The position numbers and the translations under genes are program-made. The notes beneath the pieces are model-generated. The model saw only the letters and a program-made list of their open reading frames with translations. It had not been told where the DNA came from and ran no database searches. Shown here one piece after another: positions 10,622-21,731 of a DNA stretch of 64,000 nt. The DNA is from Lolium rigidum (Eukaryota; Streptophyta; Magnoliopsida; Poales; Poaceae), in the NCBI RefSeq assembly GCF_022539505.1, contig NC_061508.1:32172256-32236255 (forward strand), read 5' to 3'. The stretch's first letter is position 1, and every line of letters begins with the position of its first letter.

Positions 10622-12354
10622 TGATACGTCCCGACGTATCGATAATTTCTTATGTTCTATGCCATATTATTGATGATACCTACATGTTTTATGCACACTT
10701 TATGTCATATTCGTGCATTTTATGGAACTAACCTACTAACAAGTTGCCGAAGTGCCGATTGCTTGTTTTCTGCTGTTTTTGGTTCCGAAATCCTAGTAAC
10801 GAAATATTCTCGGAATTGGACGAAATCAAGACCCAGGTTCCTATTTTCACCGGAAGCATCCAGAACACCCGGGAAGGACCAGAGGGGGGGCACTGGGCCC
10901 CCAGACCATAGGCCGGTGCGGCCCAGGCCCTGGCCGCGCCGCCATATGGTGTGGCCACCCCTTCGACCCTCCTGCGCCGCCTCTTCGCCTATATAAAGCC
11001 TTCGTCGTGAAAACCCTGATACGAAGGACGAAAAAACCACGATACGGAAAACCTTCCAGAGCCGCCGCCATCGCGAAGCCAAGATGCGGGGACGGGAGTC
11101 TCCGTTCCGGCACCCTGCCGGAGCGGGGAAGTGCCCCGGAAGGCTTCTCCATGGACACCGCTGCCATCTCCACCGCCATCTTCATCACCGCTGCTGCTCC
11201 CATGAGGAGGGAGTAGTTCTCCATCGAGGCTCGGGGCTGTACCGGTAGCTATGTGGTTCATCTCTCTCCTATGTACTTCAATACAATAATCTCATGAGCT
11301 GCCTTACATGATTGAGATTCATTTGATGATGCTTGTAATCTAGATGTCATTGTGCTAGTCAAGTGAGTTTTACTTATGTGATCTCCGGAGACTCCTTGTC
11401 CCACGTGTGTAAAGGTGACGAGTGTGTGCACCGTGTGGGTCTCTTAGGCTATATTTCACGGAATACTTACTCACCTGTTATGAATGGCGTAGTGAAGTGC
11501 TTATTTATATCTCTTTATGATTGCAATGTGTTTTGTATCACAATTTATCTATGTGCTACTCTAGCAATGTTATTAAAGTAGTTTTATTCCTCCTACACGG
11601 TGTAATGGTGACGAGTGTGTGCATCCGTGTTAGTACTTGGCGTATGCTATGATCATGATCTCTTGTAGATTGTGAAGTTAACTATTGCTATGATAGTATT
11701 GATGTGATCTATTCCTCCTACATAGTGTGAAGGTGACGAGTGTGCATCGTTGTGTTAGTACTTGGTTTAGTCGTGTTGATCTTTCTTGCACTCTAAGGTT
11801 ATTTAAATATGAACATTGAATTGTGGAGCTTGTTAACTCCGGCATTGAGGGTTCGTGTAATCCTACGCAATGTGTTCATCATCCAACAAGAGTGTAGAGT
11901 ATGCATTTATCTATTCTGTCATGTGATCAATGTTGAGAGTGTCCACTAGTGAAAGTCTAATCCCTAAGCCTTGTTCCTAAATATCGCTATCGTCTGCTTG
12001 TTTCTTGTTTCTTTGCGTTACTACTCGCTGCGTTACTACTCGCTGCGTTACTACTGCTTGTTTACTCGTCCTGGGCAAAGCACTTTTACGGTGCCGTTGC
12101 TACTACTTATTTATACCACCTGTATTTCACTATCTCTTCGCCGAACTAGTGCACCTATTAGGTGTGTTGGGGACACAAGAGACTTCTTGCTTTGTGGTTG
12201 CGGGGTTGCATGAGAGGGATATCTTTGACCTCTTCCTCCCTGAGTTCGATAAACCTTGGGTGATCCACTTAAGGGAAACTTGCTGCTGTTCTACAAACCT
12301 CTGCTCTTGGAGGCCCAACACTTTCTACAAGAATAGAAGCTCCCGTAGACATCA
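10622..12354 (+). repeat. 3' LTR of the LARD-like element
   Basis: 1,733 bp. It is collinear with the 5' LTR with many small differences. For example, the start reads TGATACGTCCCG against TGATACGTCTCCG, and there are two extra cgctgcgttacta units near 12,020-12,060. It ends GTAGACATCA and is followed by the target duplication gccat. Confidence 0.92.
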
Positions 12355-12359
12355 GCCAT

Positions 12360-12808
12360 CTCCGGAGCGGAGGAAAAGCTAACCATAAGGAAAGGGCCAT
12401 TATCCTTCGTGGGTGTGGTTCGGAGAATAGGGTGAGCCTTCGTGGAGCGGGGAATCCTTCGTGGACCTCCACTCCTCCAAACGTGACGTACCTTCTTGCA
12501 AAGGAAGGGAACACGGGAATACATCCTCGTCTCCGCGTGCCTCGGTTATTTCTATACCCGAGCTCTCTTTCCTTGTGATAGCCATCGTGCTTGAAGTACA
12601 TATATCTTGCTATCACTTGTGCTACATATATCTTGTGCCTATCTTGCTTAGCTCTAGTTGCCATTGTTACACTTAGTTGAGCTTAGCATATTTAGGGTTT
12701 GTGCTTGAAAACTAAACACTAGTTTAATTCCACATTCCTACAAGACAAATCCGCAAGAGTTTGTAATTGCCTATTCACCCCCCCTCTAGGCGACATCTCG
12801 ATCTTTCA
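12360..12808 (+). mobile_element. Ty1/copia LTR remnant, right part
   Basis: The sequence ends with caccccccctctaggcgaca then tctcgatctttca, the 3' end typical of Angela-type grass copia LTRs. No primer site (tggtatcagagc) follows, so this is a solo LTR or truncated copy. It was the landing site of the LARD-like element. Confidence 0.65.
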
Positions 12809-14104
12809 TTTCCCCATGATTAGGGGCAGGTTCAAGGGTCTTTGTGGCAAACTTTGAAAATTGTTCCGCATGGATAGATTCTAGGAAACTCCAGATTTTG
12901 CCAAGTGGTTCTTTTTTTTTTATATTTGTGTGTTTCTTACACAACAAAGTTTAAAACAATAACTTGTGTAGTTTTGCAACTATTAGTAGGTAAGTAGGTT
13001 AGTACCAATGATAAATACAATAAATTTGCAAAATAATAATGATTTAAACACAATAAACTACAAAATTCGCGTATGCATTTTACATGCATCATTAACCCGT
13101 AGGAAAAAAGAGCAAGAAAGGCATACATGGCGAACACAAGTTGATTCCAGTGGGAGTGTATTGATACCCCTAGGGTGTTCTTCAACCATAGCGAATGCAT
13201 GTGAGGGTCTATGTAGTCCAAAGAGGTGTGTGACTGCTCTTCAAAATGAAGATGAGCCCCCTAGCAACTACCAAATAAGATCCTTTAAGAATTTGAATCA
13301 AATCCTCTCAAACAAGTGAGGAAACTCCATCAAAAGTTCACGAAATTCAAGCAATCCTCTAATAAAAAAATAAAAGAAGAGAAGAGAAACAAGTCAATCA
13401 AAGAAGCAAGACTCCATCAAGCAAGTCATGACCCATTGGAAAGAATGAGGGGAGTAGTCATGCACCACCCCTCAACATGATCAGAATAATTCGCCAAGCT
13501 ATTTGTCCCATAATAATTTTACTTAAGTCATCATCTCCTATGTCTGTGTTCTTGAGGCATGTGTAGTGTGCATAGGGCATGATGAAGTCGTGGGGCTACT
13601 CGGTCACACGAAGTCTACAGTATAAATTCCCATCGTGCTGAAAAGCATCATGGAAGCATGTTGTCTTTCACATACACACACGGAAGCTAAGTTATCATAA
13701 TGCAACTGCCATGGTATTTCGACGGTTCTTGATGATTATCCCCTAGGTTATCTTTTATAAGGTCATGTCTGTAGCTGGTGTTACAAGGGAAAGCCAACAT
13801 CCCAAATAAATTAAACTTTGATTCTCTTTCTGGTTGGTTTTGTTTCACCCAGTTTCTTCTTGGAGGATATTTACGGTACCCTGGTACTCTCCTAATGGTG
13901 TTGGGAGTACCAATGAAATCTAGCCATCAATTTACAAGGGTAATTTAGTCTTTTTGTTTAGCTAATTAATAAAGAGAAAGATGCACTTCCTTGACATTTT
14001 TTGCAGCTTTGATATGCCACTTCTGCATGTAAGCAACACCATCTGACGTCCATGATTGACAATTTTCCAAGCAACTTGCATTCTACACCAACCTATGCAC
14101 CGTG

Positions 14105-14262
14105 ACACTAGGGGCCTCATCCCTCTTTTGATCATACCAACAACATACCGGGGATATCATACCTCTAGTGATCATATCAACAACATTGGTAACCATACCA
14201 GGGACACTTTGGACACCATCCGTCTAGTGATCATACCAACAACACTAGGGGCATCATCATGT
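14105..14262 (+). repeat. Imperfect tandem repeat, tgatcataccaacaac unit
   Basis: The segment (c)tagtgatcat(a)ccaacaac followed by accggggatatcat-like or cactaggggcatcat-like text recurs about three times with a period near 45-60 bases. Confidence 0.6.
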
Positions 14263-14876
14263 CCTAGTTCATCTACATCATCGATGATATTCTGACGCTT
14301 CAAATATTGCACTAGCAAGGCCTGTTAGTGGGGTCAGTGCCAAGCTGTGAAACCCTTCGATTTGATGGCTCGCGTCATTCATTTTTATGATCACACCAAA
14401 CCCGAGAAAATTTATGGGAGCAATGCGACATACAAGCGCGATTCAAACTAAGAATCGTAGTTTACTATGATCTATTGGCTGGCACCATAAATTAGTCGTA
14501 GTAGAATTTTAATATCCATTGGCTAGCACCACAAAGTTGATCACATGCCTACTGAATAAAAAAGGCAGGAACTATTCGCCATCATTTTGTTCAACATGAT
14601 ATTCTTTACTTCAATTATTTCATGAATTATGACATACTATTTTATCACCTTCGCCATTCCCTCACCGCTAATCTCTCTCATCCAAAAGAACAACAACCTA
14701 GCCCACCCAACCCAACCCTATCTCTTGAGCCCCGGTCTCAGGATCCGTTTGTTTGGGCTTCTTCTAGAAGCTCCAACATTTCAGGTTGTGAAAGCCGGAG
14801 CCTAAACAACAATTAGCTTTTGGACCTTCTCGACATAGCGCTGGTTGGAGCGTTCTAAATATTTTATTTTGAACAA

Positions 14877-15084
14877 TCAAAGACCCTCACGCATACGTAC
14901 ATACACTCACCCATATGAACGCGCACACACCCTATCCCTATGAGCATCTTTGAGAGACTACATCCAAGAAACTGATCCGACGGGTTTTGAGATTGACGAA
15001 GTCACCACTGTCTTTATGAGACACTAAAGTGTTAAATCTGAAATTTGAACTCTAGTAGGTTAAGAATGTCAGTGCGCTGCTAAG
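14877..15084 (+). repeat. Dispersed grass repeat, family not assigned
   Basis: The text acacaccctatccctatgag, then a gagagact block and gaagtcaccac, is a familiar dispersed motif of grass introns and intergenic DNA. No target duplication or terminal structure was resolved, so the class is left open. Confidence 0.4.
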
Positions 15085-15270
15085 AGCAAGTACAATAAGG
15101 TCTAGTCAACTGGTTACAAGGATTAAAATAATATATTTATGTCTAGTTGAAGGAGAGAGAATGTGAGTGAGCTCTTATGCAAGAGCTAGCTCTAGCACGT
15201 GCTCCTAAGCAAGGTATGTGAATGAAAGGTGGGCTATCCATTAAAAAAGTAGTACATTCTTACGGGCAGC
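15084..15270 (+). mobile_element. MITE-like fragment starting gagcaagtacaataagg
   Basis: The start gagcaagtacaataaggtct is typical of the terminal repeat of a common grass MITE group. The sequence contains the expected gagctcttatgcaagagcta centre, but the opposite terminus is not recognisable, so it is probably truncated. Confidence 0.4.
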
Positions 15271-15385
15271 GCTAAGAATCGGAGCCCGATGGATCGCTTC
15301 CCGTCGACCAGGTTGTGGCCGCACGATTGAATAGCTGCTGGTGATACGATCCCGTCCTGATTTTGAACCAATCCCGCGTGACTGC

Positions 15386-15519
15386 CTCCGTAAAACCTGG
15401 GCCAAATTGCATGCTTCCATGGAACAGATGGTGTAGGGGATCTGAACTCATTATTATTTAGATTTTGTTTCCTACTCCGTAAAACCTGGGCCAAATTGCA
15501 TGCTTCCATGGAACAGATG
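15386..15519 (+). repeat. 45-bp perfect direct repeat
   Basis: Positions 15,386-15,430 and 15,475-15,519 are identical (start ctccgtaaaacctgggcc, end catggaacagatg), separated by 44 bases. The function is unknown; it is probably a local duplication. Confidence 0.9.
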
Positions 15520-15909
15520 AAGTACTAAATGCTTCCAGATTTTAGGGTGCTAATTATCTGATAAATCGTGCGTCCTAGCATCTCAATCTCCTCTTTATGT
15601 TGTTCCTTGAGGAGCAGATTTTGTTTTCCATATTATTTGATGTTTTAAAGTAAATATATATTTGCTTCAATAGTAATGTGAACGGGCTTCAAGTAATTCG
15701 TTTCCAACAATTTAGTTGTAGGGAAAATATTTATGATTTCTATTTTCAATCTGCATTTTTGTTGATGACACATGCATTCACCTTAATCGATGGAAGAACA
15801 TTTTTTTCATTATATGCTACTTGCTTTAGGGTTGCTTCCATAAAGCAAAAAATATGTCATATGGGGCTAGACTACACTGTCTAGGAGGATGCAGATGGAA
15901 ACACACGAT

Positions 15910-16140
15910 GATTTCCATGCTTCCTTTTGATCGTGACCGTGCTTCATTCAAATGGTGGCCATGCTTCGTCTCGCGACACCTGCTGTTTTCGCCATGCTCC
16001 TTTGATGGTGATCGTGTTTCATTCAGATAGTGGTCGTGCTTCGTTACACACCACTGGCCAATTCTTCCATGCTTCCTTCCGATCGTGATGGTGCTTCGTT
16101 TAGATGGTGATTGTGCTTCCTTCCGCTGCTCGACTATGCG
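15910..16140 (+). repeat. Minisatellite, three degenerate copies of about 75-80 bp
   Basis: Each copy carries ccatgctcctt/ccatgcttcctt, then gatcgtg, gtgcttcattca(a/g)a and tggtggccatgcttcgt-like blocks. Copies start near 15,914, 15,994 and 16,066. Confidence 0.7.
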
Positions 16141-17379
16141 TGATAATTGGAGCGGCATGGACACAGAGACGCTGCAACTTGAAGGCCTAGTTGAAAATGA
16201 TGTAGGACGTGTTCAGGAGCTGAATTATAAGCGGATTACACAAATTTAAACTTCAAAATTAGAAAATATATCAGCAGACTGTGACCCAGGTCACTTGCAC
16301 TTACCCGCTTCCCCCGATTCATGTCGTCGTTGAATCGTTGATGGTGACCTAGACCAGTGGAAGTAGCCTCCAGACTGCTTCAAATCCACTAAGGAGAGTG
16401 TGACCTAGTATGTACCAAAGTCCATCATAAATTCATCAGTGCTTCAAATTAACTTGCCGCATGTATTACATGGACTACGATATTTTTAATGTGGGAGTAT
16501 GGAAAGTTTACTTAGGAAGTATATTTTTTTAATGTGGAAGCATGATATGGTTGCTAATGAAGCTATAATAATTCGCTTTCCAAGCACATAAGCTACACAT
16601 GTTGCTGAATGTGTGCAGTGATGAAGTAGTAATTAGGACAACGTCATAGAAGAAGTACAGATGACAAAAGAAGAACTCACACTTCAAATGGACACTAACT
16701 CTATGCATCATATATCACAAATGTAGGAGGCATGAGGCCATGTTTGAACCAAAATAGTTCTTCCCTGGGCATAGATACACTAACTAAATCAAGAAGCAGA
16801 GAAAATTTATTAAATGTTAACTTGAGTCATAAGAAACATAGATGATAAATGTAAAAAGCATGATCGTAGATTTCAAAACACAAAGCTACTGAAAATTATA
16901 TAAACAGCAATGGTGGGATTGTAACATGGTGGTAGCCTAACAAACATAGGAAGCAAAGAGGACATGTTTAAAAGATAATGGTTCTATATATGCAACAACC
17001 TCTAATGTAGAAACGCTGAATAATATTCAAGAAGCATGTGCAATTGGAAGCATCAACATTACGCAATCTAAGAGTGATTAATATCCTATTGAAGCATACA
17101 AATTTGAGAAAGAAGAAGTTAACAATGCAAACTCACATACTGGCATGCTTGTAGGCAAGAAATGAGTGGAGAAAACTACACATCGATAACCAGTTTCATT
17201 TTTCTAATTGGAGAGCCTGTGAGCTTACATATAACAAAAATAGGGGAACACATGCGACCTAAACAGATCATTTCCAGTAGCAGATTCCTTCGCTCAAGGT
17301 ATACGAGGAGACAATAAAGTATGTAAGGACCATTAATTAGAGGGGAGTAGTGGTTGTGTGACTTTCTGCTTCACTGGAG

Positions 17380-17608
17380 TGTACCTTGGTCGGCCCGGCA
17401 AAGCCACCTCCAACCCTTCTGCACCGGCCGACGGCGGTCAGGGAGGCTCCACCATGATTCCCCGACGCTGGAGTCGATCCAGGTGGAGGCGCGGATCTAT
17501 GCCTGGGTGAGAGGATGCGGCGCTGCGGCGAGAGGCGAGGTGCCGTGGTATACCAGAATCACGTAGAGAGGAGGCGACGAGCAGCAGATCAATTTGGTGG
17601 AGGCGTAA
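17380..17608 (-). other. GC-rich exon-like block, no protein assigned
   Basis: A sharp GC rise against the AT-rich flank. On the minus strand it ends with CCAAG|GTACAC at about 17,385, a good splice donor, and its only ATG near 17,454 is followed after four codons by a stop. It could be a 5' UTR exon or non-coding exon of a minus-strand transcript. No downstream coding exons were found. Confidence 0.25.
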
Positions 17609-17926
17609 GGGCATCTCCAACCGGGCGACCCAAACGGACGCGCTGGGCCGTCCGTTTTGGGCCGTTTGCGTGGCCGCCCGGACACGCGGACAGCGCCCCG
17701 CGTCCGCGTGTCCGTTTGGGTCGCACGCGGCGCCCAACGCGGCGACCCAAAGAGACGCCACGTGGTTCGTCTTCGCTGCGCGGCGGCTGCGCCATGGCAG
17801 GCCTCGACGGGACAGCCATGGCGGGAGGTGGAACGCGCGGGAAAGATCCCGCGCGCACCAAGGTTCCCGCGCGCGAAAACGCCATTGGCGCGCGCTCGCG
17901 CCCAAGTTTCCCGCCGGACCGCCGGC

Positions 17927-17933
17927 TATAAAG
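17927..17933 (+). promoter_or_regulatory. TATA box of the element A ORF
   Basis: TATAAAG lies 62 bases upstream of the ATG at 17,995 in an otherwise GC-rich leader. This is a normal plant core promoter spacing if transcription starts near 17,960. Confidence 0.6.
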
Positions 17934-17994
17934 ACGGCGGCGGTCTCACCCGGACCGCATCACCGTTCTCTTCCCCTCCACCTTGTCCGGCGCC

Positions 17995-18675
17995 ATGCCG
18001 CGCACCCTTCGGTCCACATGGGCCAAGCTCTCCTCGCCGCCGGGCCGGGTTCCCGCGGACGGACGAGGAGGAGCGCGCGGACTCGCGGTGGGTCGCCGAC
18101 GACGAGGCGCTCCGCGTCGCCGCCGAGGCGGCGGCAAGAAGGCCGGTGACGCGGAGATGGGGGAAGCGGCCGCGGAGGGCCGGCACGAGACCGCGGACGG
18201 GCCGGTACGCGGCCGTGGAGGAGGGGCGGACGCCGCGGAGGAGCCCGTCGCCGCGGAGGACCTCGCGATGGCGAACATCAACGCCGCCATCGAGGAGCGT
18301 CTCGCCGACCTCACGCGCGTGACGAAGGAGCACGAGGGCATGCGGCGGGCCGGCCGCCGCCGCTCAGGCGACCTCCTCGGCCGGAAGAACGAGCCGCTCG
18401 CTATGCGAGCAGCCCGTGACCTCATCCGGATGCCGCCGCCCGAGCGGCGCGCCGGGAGGATGCTGCGTCGGCGGAGCGCGGCCGGCAAGAGCGCATGCGC
18501 CGGCGGCGGGACAACCACGAGGCCCGAGCCGCCGGCCGCGTCCGCTTGGAGGCGCGCACCGCCGTGGAACGCGCCGACCTGCGGGAGCTTGAGCTATGCG
18601 GGAAGCGGATGGTTCCGCCGCGCGGAGGCGGAGCGCGAGCGCGCCCGGCTGCGCGGGCGGAAAGGAGGAGGATGA
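17995..18675 (+). CDS. ORF carried by Harbinger-type element A, unknown function
   Basis: An uninterrupted frame of 226 codons from the ATG at 17,995, beginning MPRTLRSTWAKL. The product is very basic and rich in Arg, Gly and Ala. A helical acidic/basic section near residues 85-120, containing INAAIEERLADLTRVTKEHE, could form a short coiled coil. There is no DDE transposase, Myb/SANT or zinc-finger signature. GC content is extreme, and open frames also exist in the other frames, so chance openness cannot be excluded. The TATA box and the 3' AT-rich tail at 18,890-18,940 argue that it is transcribed. It could be a captured host gene or a relic of the superfamily's second ORF. Confidence 0.4.
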   Translation: MPRTLRSTWAKLSSPPGRVPADGRGGARGLAVGRRRRGAPRRRRGGGKKAGDAEMGEAAAEGRHETADGPVRGRGGGADAAEEPVAAEDLAMANINAAIEERLADLTRVTKEHEGMRRAGRRRSGDLLGRKNEPLAMRAARDLIRMPPPERRAGRMLRRRSAAGKSACAGGGTTTRPEPPAASAWRRAPPWNAPTCGSLSYAGSGWFRRAEAERERARLRGRKGGG

Positions 18676-19323
18676 TGCCCTCCGTCCAAGCTGCCGAGGC
18701 CCGCGAAGCCGCCCGCGCCGCCGCCGACGCCCTCGCCGCCGCCGACGCGCCACCCGGCCCGTAGAAAGCCGGGAGTGGAATCCTCACGCGTACGAGCCGC
18801 CCGCGTCGAGTGAAATCCACGGCCCGACGGCGAGCCGGCGAGGAGTCGCCGGCGAGGCCGCCGGCCCCGTACGTATAGGATAGAAGTAGTAGCTAAAAAA
18901 AAATGTAATGAGTTCTCTATTTAATGAAATATATTACTTATGCCTATGACACGCGGGCCAGGGGCGGACAGCGGGCGGACGCGAGCGACCGGCCTTTCGC
19001 GTCCGCGGCCACGCAAACCCGGCCAAGATTTGGGCCGGGTTTGCGTCGTTCGACGCCGCGGGCATCCGTTTTAGGGATGGGTCCGCGCGCTGGGCCGGGT
19101 TTTTGTCCGGCTGGACCCATCCGGACGCGCGGGCGCGGGATGGGTCGCCCGGTTGGAGATGCCCTAACTGGCCGGAAATTTGGGGATTTAGGTGGTCAAC
19201 GTGCGGGTTAAGGGGTTTCATTTTTTCAAGAAGACCCAGCCGTTGGATGGAAAGTAAATTAACGACGTTGGAGTGGTCCGATGATTTCCTTCCCATCGGA
19301 CTCTGATTTGGAGTGTTTACCCA

Positions 19324-19457
19324 TTCTTATAGCCAACTATTGTACTTGTTGGCTACATGTTAACTATAGATGACATAACATATTATTAATCGCAAAAAAA
19401 AAGACATGACATATTATTTATAGCCAACAACTGGCTATACTATTGGAGTTGCTCTAA
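19324..19457 (+). mobile_element. MITE-like repeat with ttggctat motifs
   Basis: It contains tatagccaactattgtac, gttggctacatg and tagccaacaactggctatac, ending tattggagttgctcta, a typical end of a small grass MITE. The termini are imperfect and no clean target duplication was assigned. Confidence 0.4.
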
Positions 19458-19639
19458 CCATCCAACCTCTCACGTTGCAAATATTTTCACTCCAACCTGG
19501 AAGCTGCGATTTCGGTGTATTTTCTACATACTACTGTATCAGTACCTCTCATCGGTTTTAGCCTGAATAACTTTTTTTTGTTGTTGTCAAAGCTTTAGAC
19601 TAGTTTCAAAAAAACATATTCCTACCTCTCACCCGACCG

Positions 19640-19961
19640 AGCAGAACACAGCCCGAATCATACGGCATCCTTGAGCTAGGGTTCGTACCCAGCCGCCACC
19701 CATATCCGGGCCGCCGCCGCTCGATCTCCGGCCACTGGCGGCGCAGCCCTCCTCCAGCCGGCGGAACGACATCCTTCGCCCCCGAGGACCTCGCTCCCGG
19801 CGCCGATTGGTCACACCCCGTGGCCTCTGCCCCGACCCGAGCTCCCAACCGACAGGGCGCACTCGAGATTCGCCGACGAGCTCACGAGCCGCCGTGTCTT
19901 CTGCTTCGTCGTCGACGTGCCGAGCCGGAGAACCCCCGAGATCCCCCCACTCGAGTTCAAC
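19640..19961 (+). other. Candidate 5' UTR exon of the SUA-like gene
   Basis: A GC-rich gene-start-like block (gagctagggttcgta, Pro/Arg-codon-rich) ends at a GT donor (CAAC|GTGAGG at 19,961/19,962). The next plausible acceptor is ctcttgcag at 21,680. The reverse strand shows long open frames, but these are composition effects. The exon link is inferred from position and splice signals only. Confidence 0.45.
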
Positions 19962-20087
19962 GTGAGGATTGCTCACTCCCATCCCGTAATTGCATTTTCT
20001 GTTTGCAAGATTGGGGATTCCTTGTACTGTGCATAGTTGATAATAATTCGGTGGTTACATGTGAGAGATATAGGACCTGCAGGGCAT

Positions 20088-20524
20088 GTTTCTACAGTAT
20101 TTCTACAATGTTCCTTGTAGAAACCACAAACCAGCACTACAAAACTAAATATCCCCCAAGCCCACCGCCACCCCCGGAGGCCAAGCGATCCTAGTTGTCA
20201 TCTAGCCAGGAACTAACACTTCCTAGCCAGCTAGTGGCGGAACTTACTCCGCGAGTCAAGCCGCTGCAGTTAGCCACCCTCCCTGCACCGGCTAGATGAG
20301 TAGCTGGCGATTAGACGGCAACTAAAAAACTATGCTGCCATAGACACGGTGGCTACCTGCAGCAGCTCGACTCGCAGAGTAAGTTGCACCACTCGCTGGC
20401 TAGGAAGTGTTAGTTTCTGACTAGACAGCGACTAGGATCGCTTGGCCTCTGGGGGTGGCGGTGGGCGTGGGGGATATTTAGTTTTGTAGTGCTGGTTTGG
20501 TGGTTTCTACCAGGATGCCCTGCA
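20088..20524. mobile_element. 437-bp foldback element (long inverted repeat)
   Basis: The ends are TGCAGGGCAT (20,088) and ATGCCCTGCA (20,524). Almost the whole left half (about 20,117-20,290) is complementary to the right half (about 20,340-20,510). For example, the block with ccagcactacaaaactaaat pairs with atttagttttgtagtgctgg. The transcript would fold into a stem of nearly 200 bp with a loop of roughly 50-70 bases. No target duplication was found. The class is open (hAT-like foldback or MITE). It lies in the inferred 5' UTR intron of the SUA-like gene. Confidence 0.85.
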
Positions 20525-20962
20525 TTTTTTCTTATGGTTGATGTGTAGGCTTACTCTTCCATGGGAACAAGCCATAAGCTGGCACGCAGTGTTTGCAGTT
20601 GAATGTTCATGTGTAAATTTATTCCTGTAAACTAGCCCCCTGCCCGCTAACCGGTTAATTCATCGCAGTGAAACTTGCTGTTGTTGTAGTCATGCTGCTG
20701 AATTCCTGCTCTCTATTCGCAACATGCATATGAATTTTTTTCCACCTATATATTGACCCCATTTGGAATGTAGGAATCCCACAAAATTCTGGACAAGTTG
20801 TTCTGTTCCGTGTATAATTCCTGCATTCACGGCAGGCCTGTCTATGGTATAATTACTACAAAATATATACAATAAGAAGTAACTCTAGGATGGGCATACC
20901 TAGCAGCAATAAATACTCACGTATTGATTGAACAGCTTTGACCCTGATATGGTTAGGGTTTA

Positions 20963-21580
20963 GGGCGGTCACAGTGCTCCAAGTTGTACCGTATCTAAAA
21001 CCTGCCACGTAGGACAAATGCTGACGCGTAAGGCTAATTAATGAAGAAATAGAGGGTCATTGTATCTTATTTACGGTACCAGTCTTGGCATCGAAACTGA
21101 AGCAAGTTACTCGCCCTCCAGATCCTGTGCGCAGCGCACCTTCCTCTCCCCTCCCTCTACCCACCGCCATCGATCCAAGCTGCCACCGTAGCCCTCGGCC
21201 AAGCTGCTGCCATCGCAGGCTCCTCACCAGCTGGCCGCTGCCTTCTCCTCACACAAGGCTTCTGGCGCCCGACACAGAGATCCCTGCCTCCTTGATTGGT
21301 CGCGGCTGAGATTCAGTTTGTCACATCAAGGCCTTTATCCAAGAGGCTGAGATTCGATTGGTCGTCACCAAGCTTGAATTCAGGTGGCCGTGGCCTTCTA
21401 TGTTCCTGAGGCCCCTGCCTCCTGTGTCGTGCCTGTACGTCTACGTTAGCATTGATCTCAAAACATATTAAATAGAGCCTTTTTTAGATACTAAGCAAAG
21501 ATATGATGCATTGCAAGGGATGTATCTAAAACATTAATGTTGCTTAAGATACCATAAGATACAATGCGTTGTGACTGCCC
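20963..21580. mobile_element. PIF/Harbinger-type small element carrying a GC/CT-rich insert
   Basis: The left end is GGGCGGTCACAGTGC and the right end is GTTGTGACTGCCC, imperfect inverted repeats. They are flanked by TTA at 20,960-20,962 and 21,581-21,583. Both ends share tatctaaaac-type subterminal text. The middle (21,090-21,390) is CT- and GC-rich like a plant 5' UTR or first exon, and unlike the AT-rich ends. It sits between the inferred UTR exons of the SUA-like gene. Confidence 0.75.
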
Positions 21581-21680
21581 TTATAGTACTTCTGGTTCGT
21601 TACAAAGATCTAGTGAGGCGTGGCATTATGGTGGTTTCCTTGTTTGTGCTTAACTGCATCGCGTCATGCTTCTCTTGCAG

Positions 21681-21731
21681 GATACACCATAAATTATCTG
21701 TGCCCCAAAATTTGAAAGATCACAAAGAGAA
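21681..21731 (+). other. 5' UTR segment directly before the SUA-like start codon
   Basis: The acceptor tctcttgcag ends at 21,680. The following 51 bases run to the ATG without an upstream ATG in the same exon. The long 5' UTR intron (19,962-21,680 if the first exon is right) is common in plant splicing-factor genes. Confidence 0.55.

Larger units (their letters stand above)
5324..12354 (+). mobile_element. Complete LTR retrotransposon without gag or pol (LARD-like)
   Basis: Two LTRs (5,324-7,039 and 10,622-12,354), each with TG...CA ends, flank a 3.58-kb interior. A perfect 5-bp target-site duplication, gccat, lies at 5,319-5,323 and 12,355-12,359. A tRNA-Asp-type primer site follows the 5' LTR and a purine-rich tract precedes the 3' LTR. 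The interior has no capsid, protease, reverse transcriptase or integrase, only one small family-specific ORF and a long AT-rich non-coding stretch. The element must therefore have been moved by proteins of an autonomous relative, plausibly an Athila/Sabrina-like gypsy element such as the fragment at 1-1,380. The LTRs differ by scattered substitutions and indels, so the insertion is older than the copia and Tat-lineage insertions elsewhere in the window. Confidence 0.92.
12809..17379. other. Gene-poor stretch with short repeats
   Basis: AT-rich DNA without a credible coding region on either strand. The open frames are short, unrelated to known domains and lack supporting context. Local repeats are listed separately. 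Confidence 0.7.
17609..19164 (+). mobile_element. Non-autonomous PIF/Harbinger-type element A
   Basis: Perfect 23-bp terminal inverted repeats (17,609-17,631, beginning GGGCATCTCCAACC, and 19,142-19,164) are flanked by a 3-bp TAA duplication at 17,606-17,608 and 19,165-19,167, as expected for the PIF/Harbinger superfamily. The 1.56-kb interior is very GC-rich. It encodes no transposase but has a TATA box and one open frame, so it depends on a transposase supplied elsewhere. Confidence 0.88.

Noticed and set aside
13850..13925. Possible MITE around ggtaccctggtac / gggagtacc
   Set aside because: Only short palindromic text; no terminal repeats with a target duplication could be defined.
17438..18883. 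Long Arg/Pro-rich open frames on both strands besides the 17,995 ORF
   Set aside because: GC-rich composition removes stop codons in all frames; only the frame downstream of the TATA box was kept.
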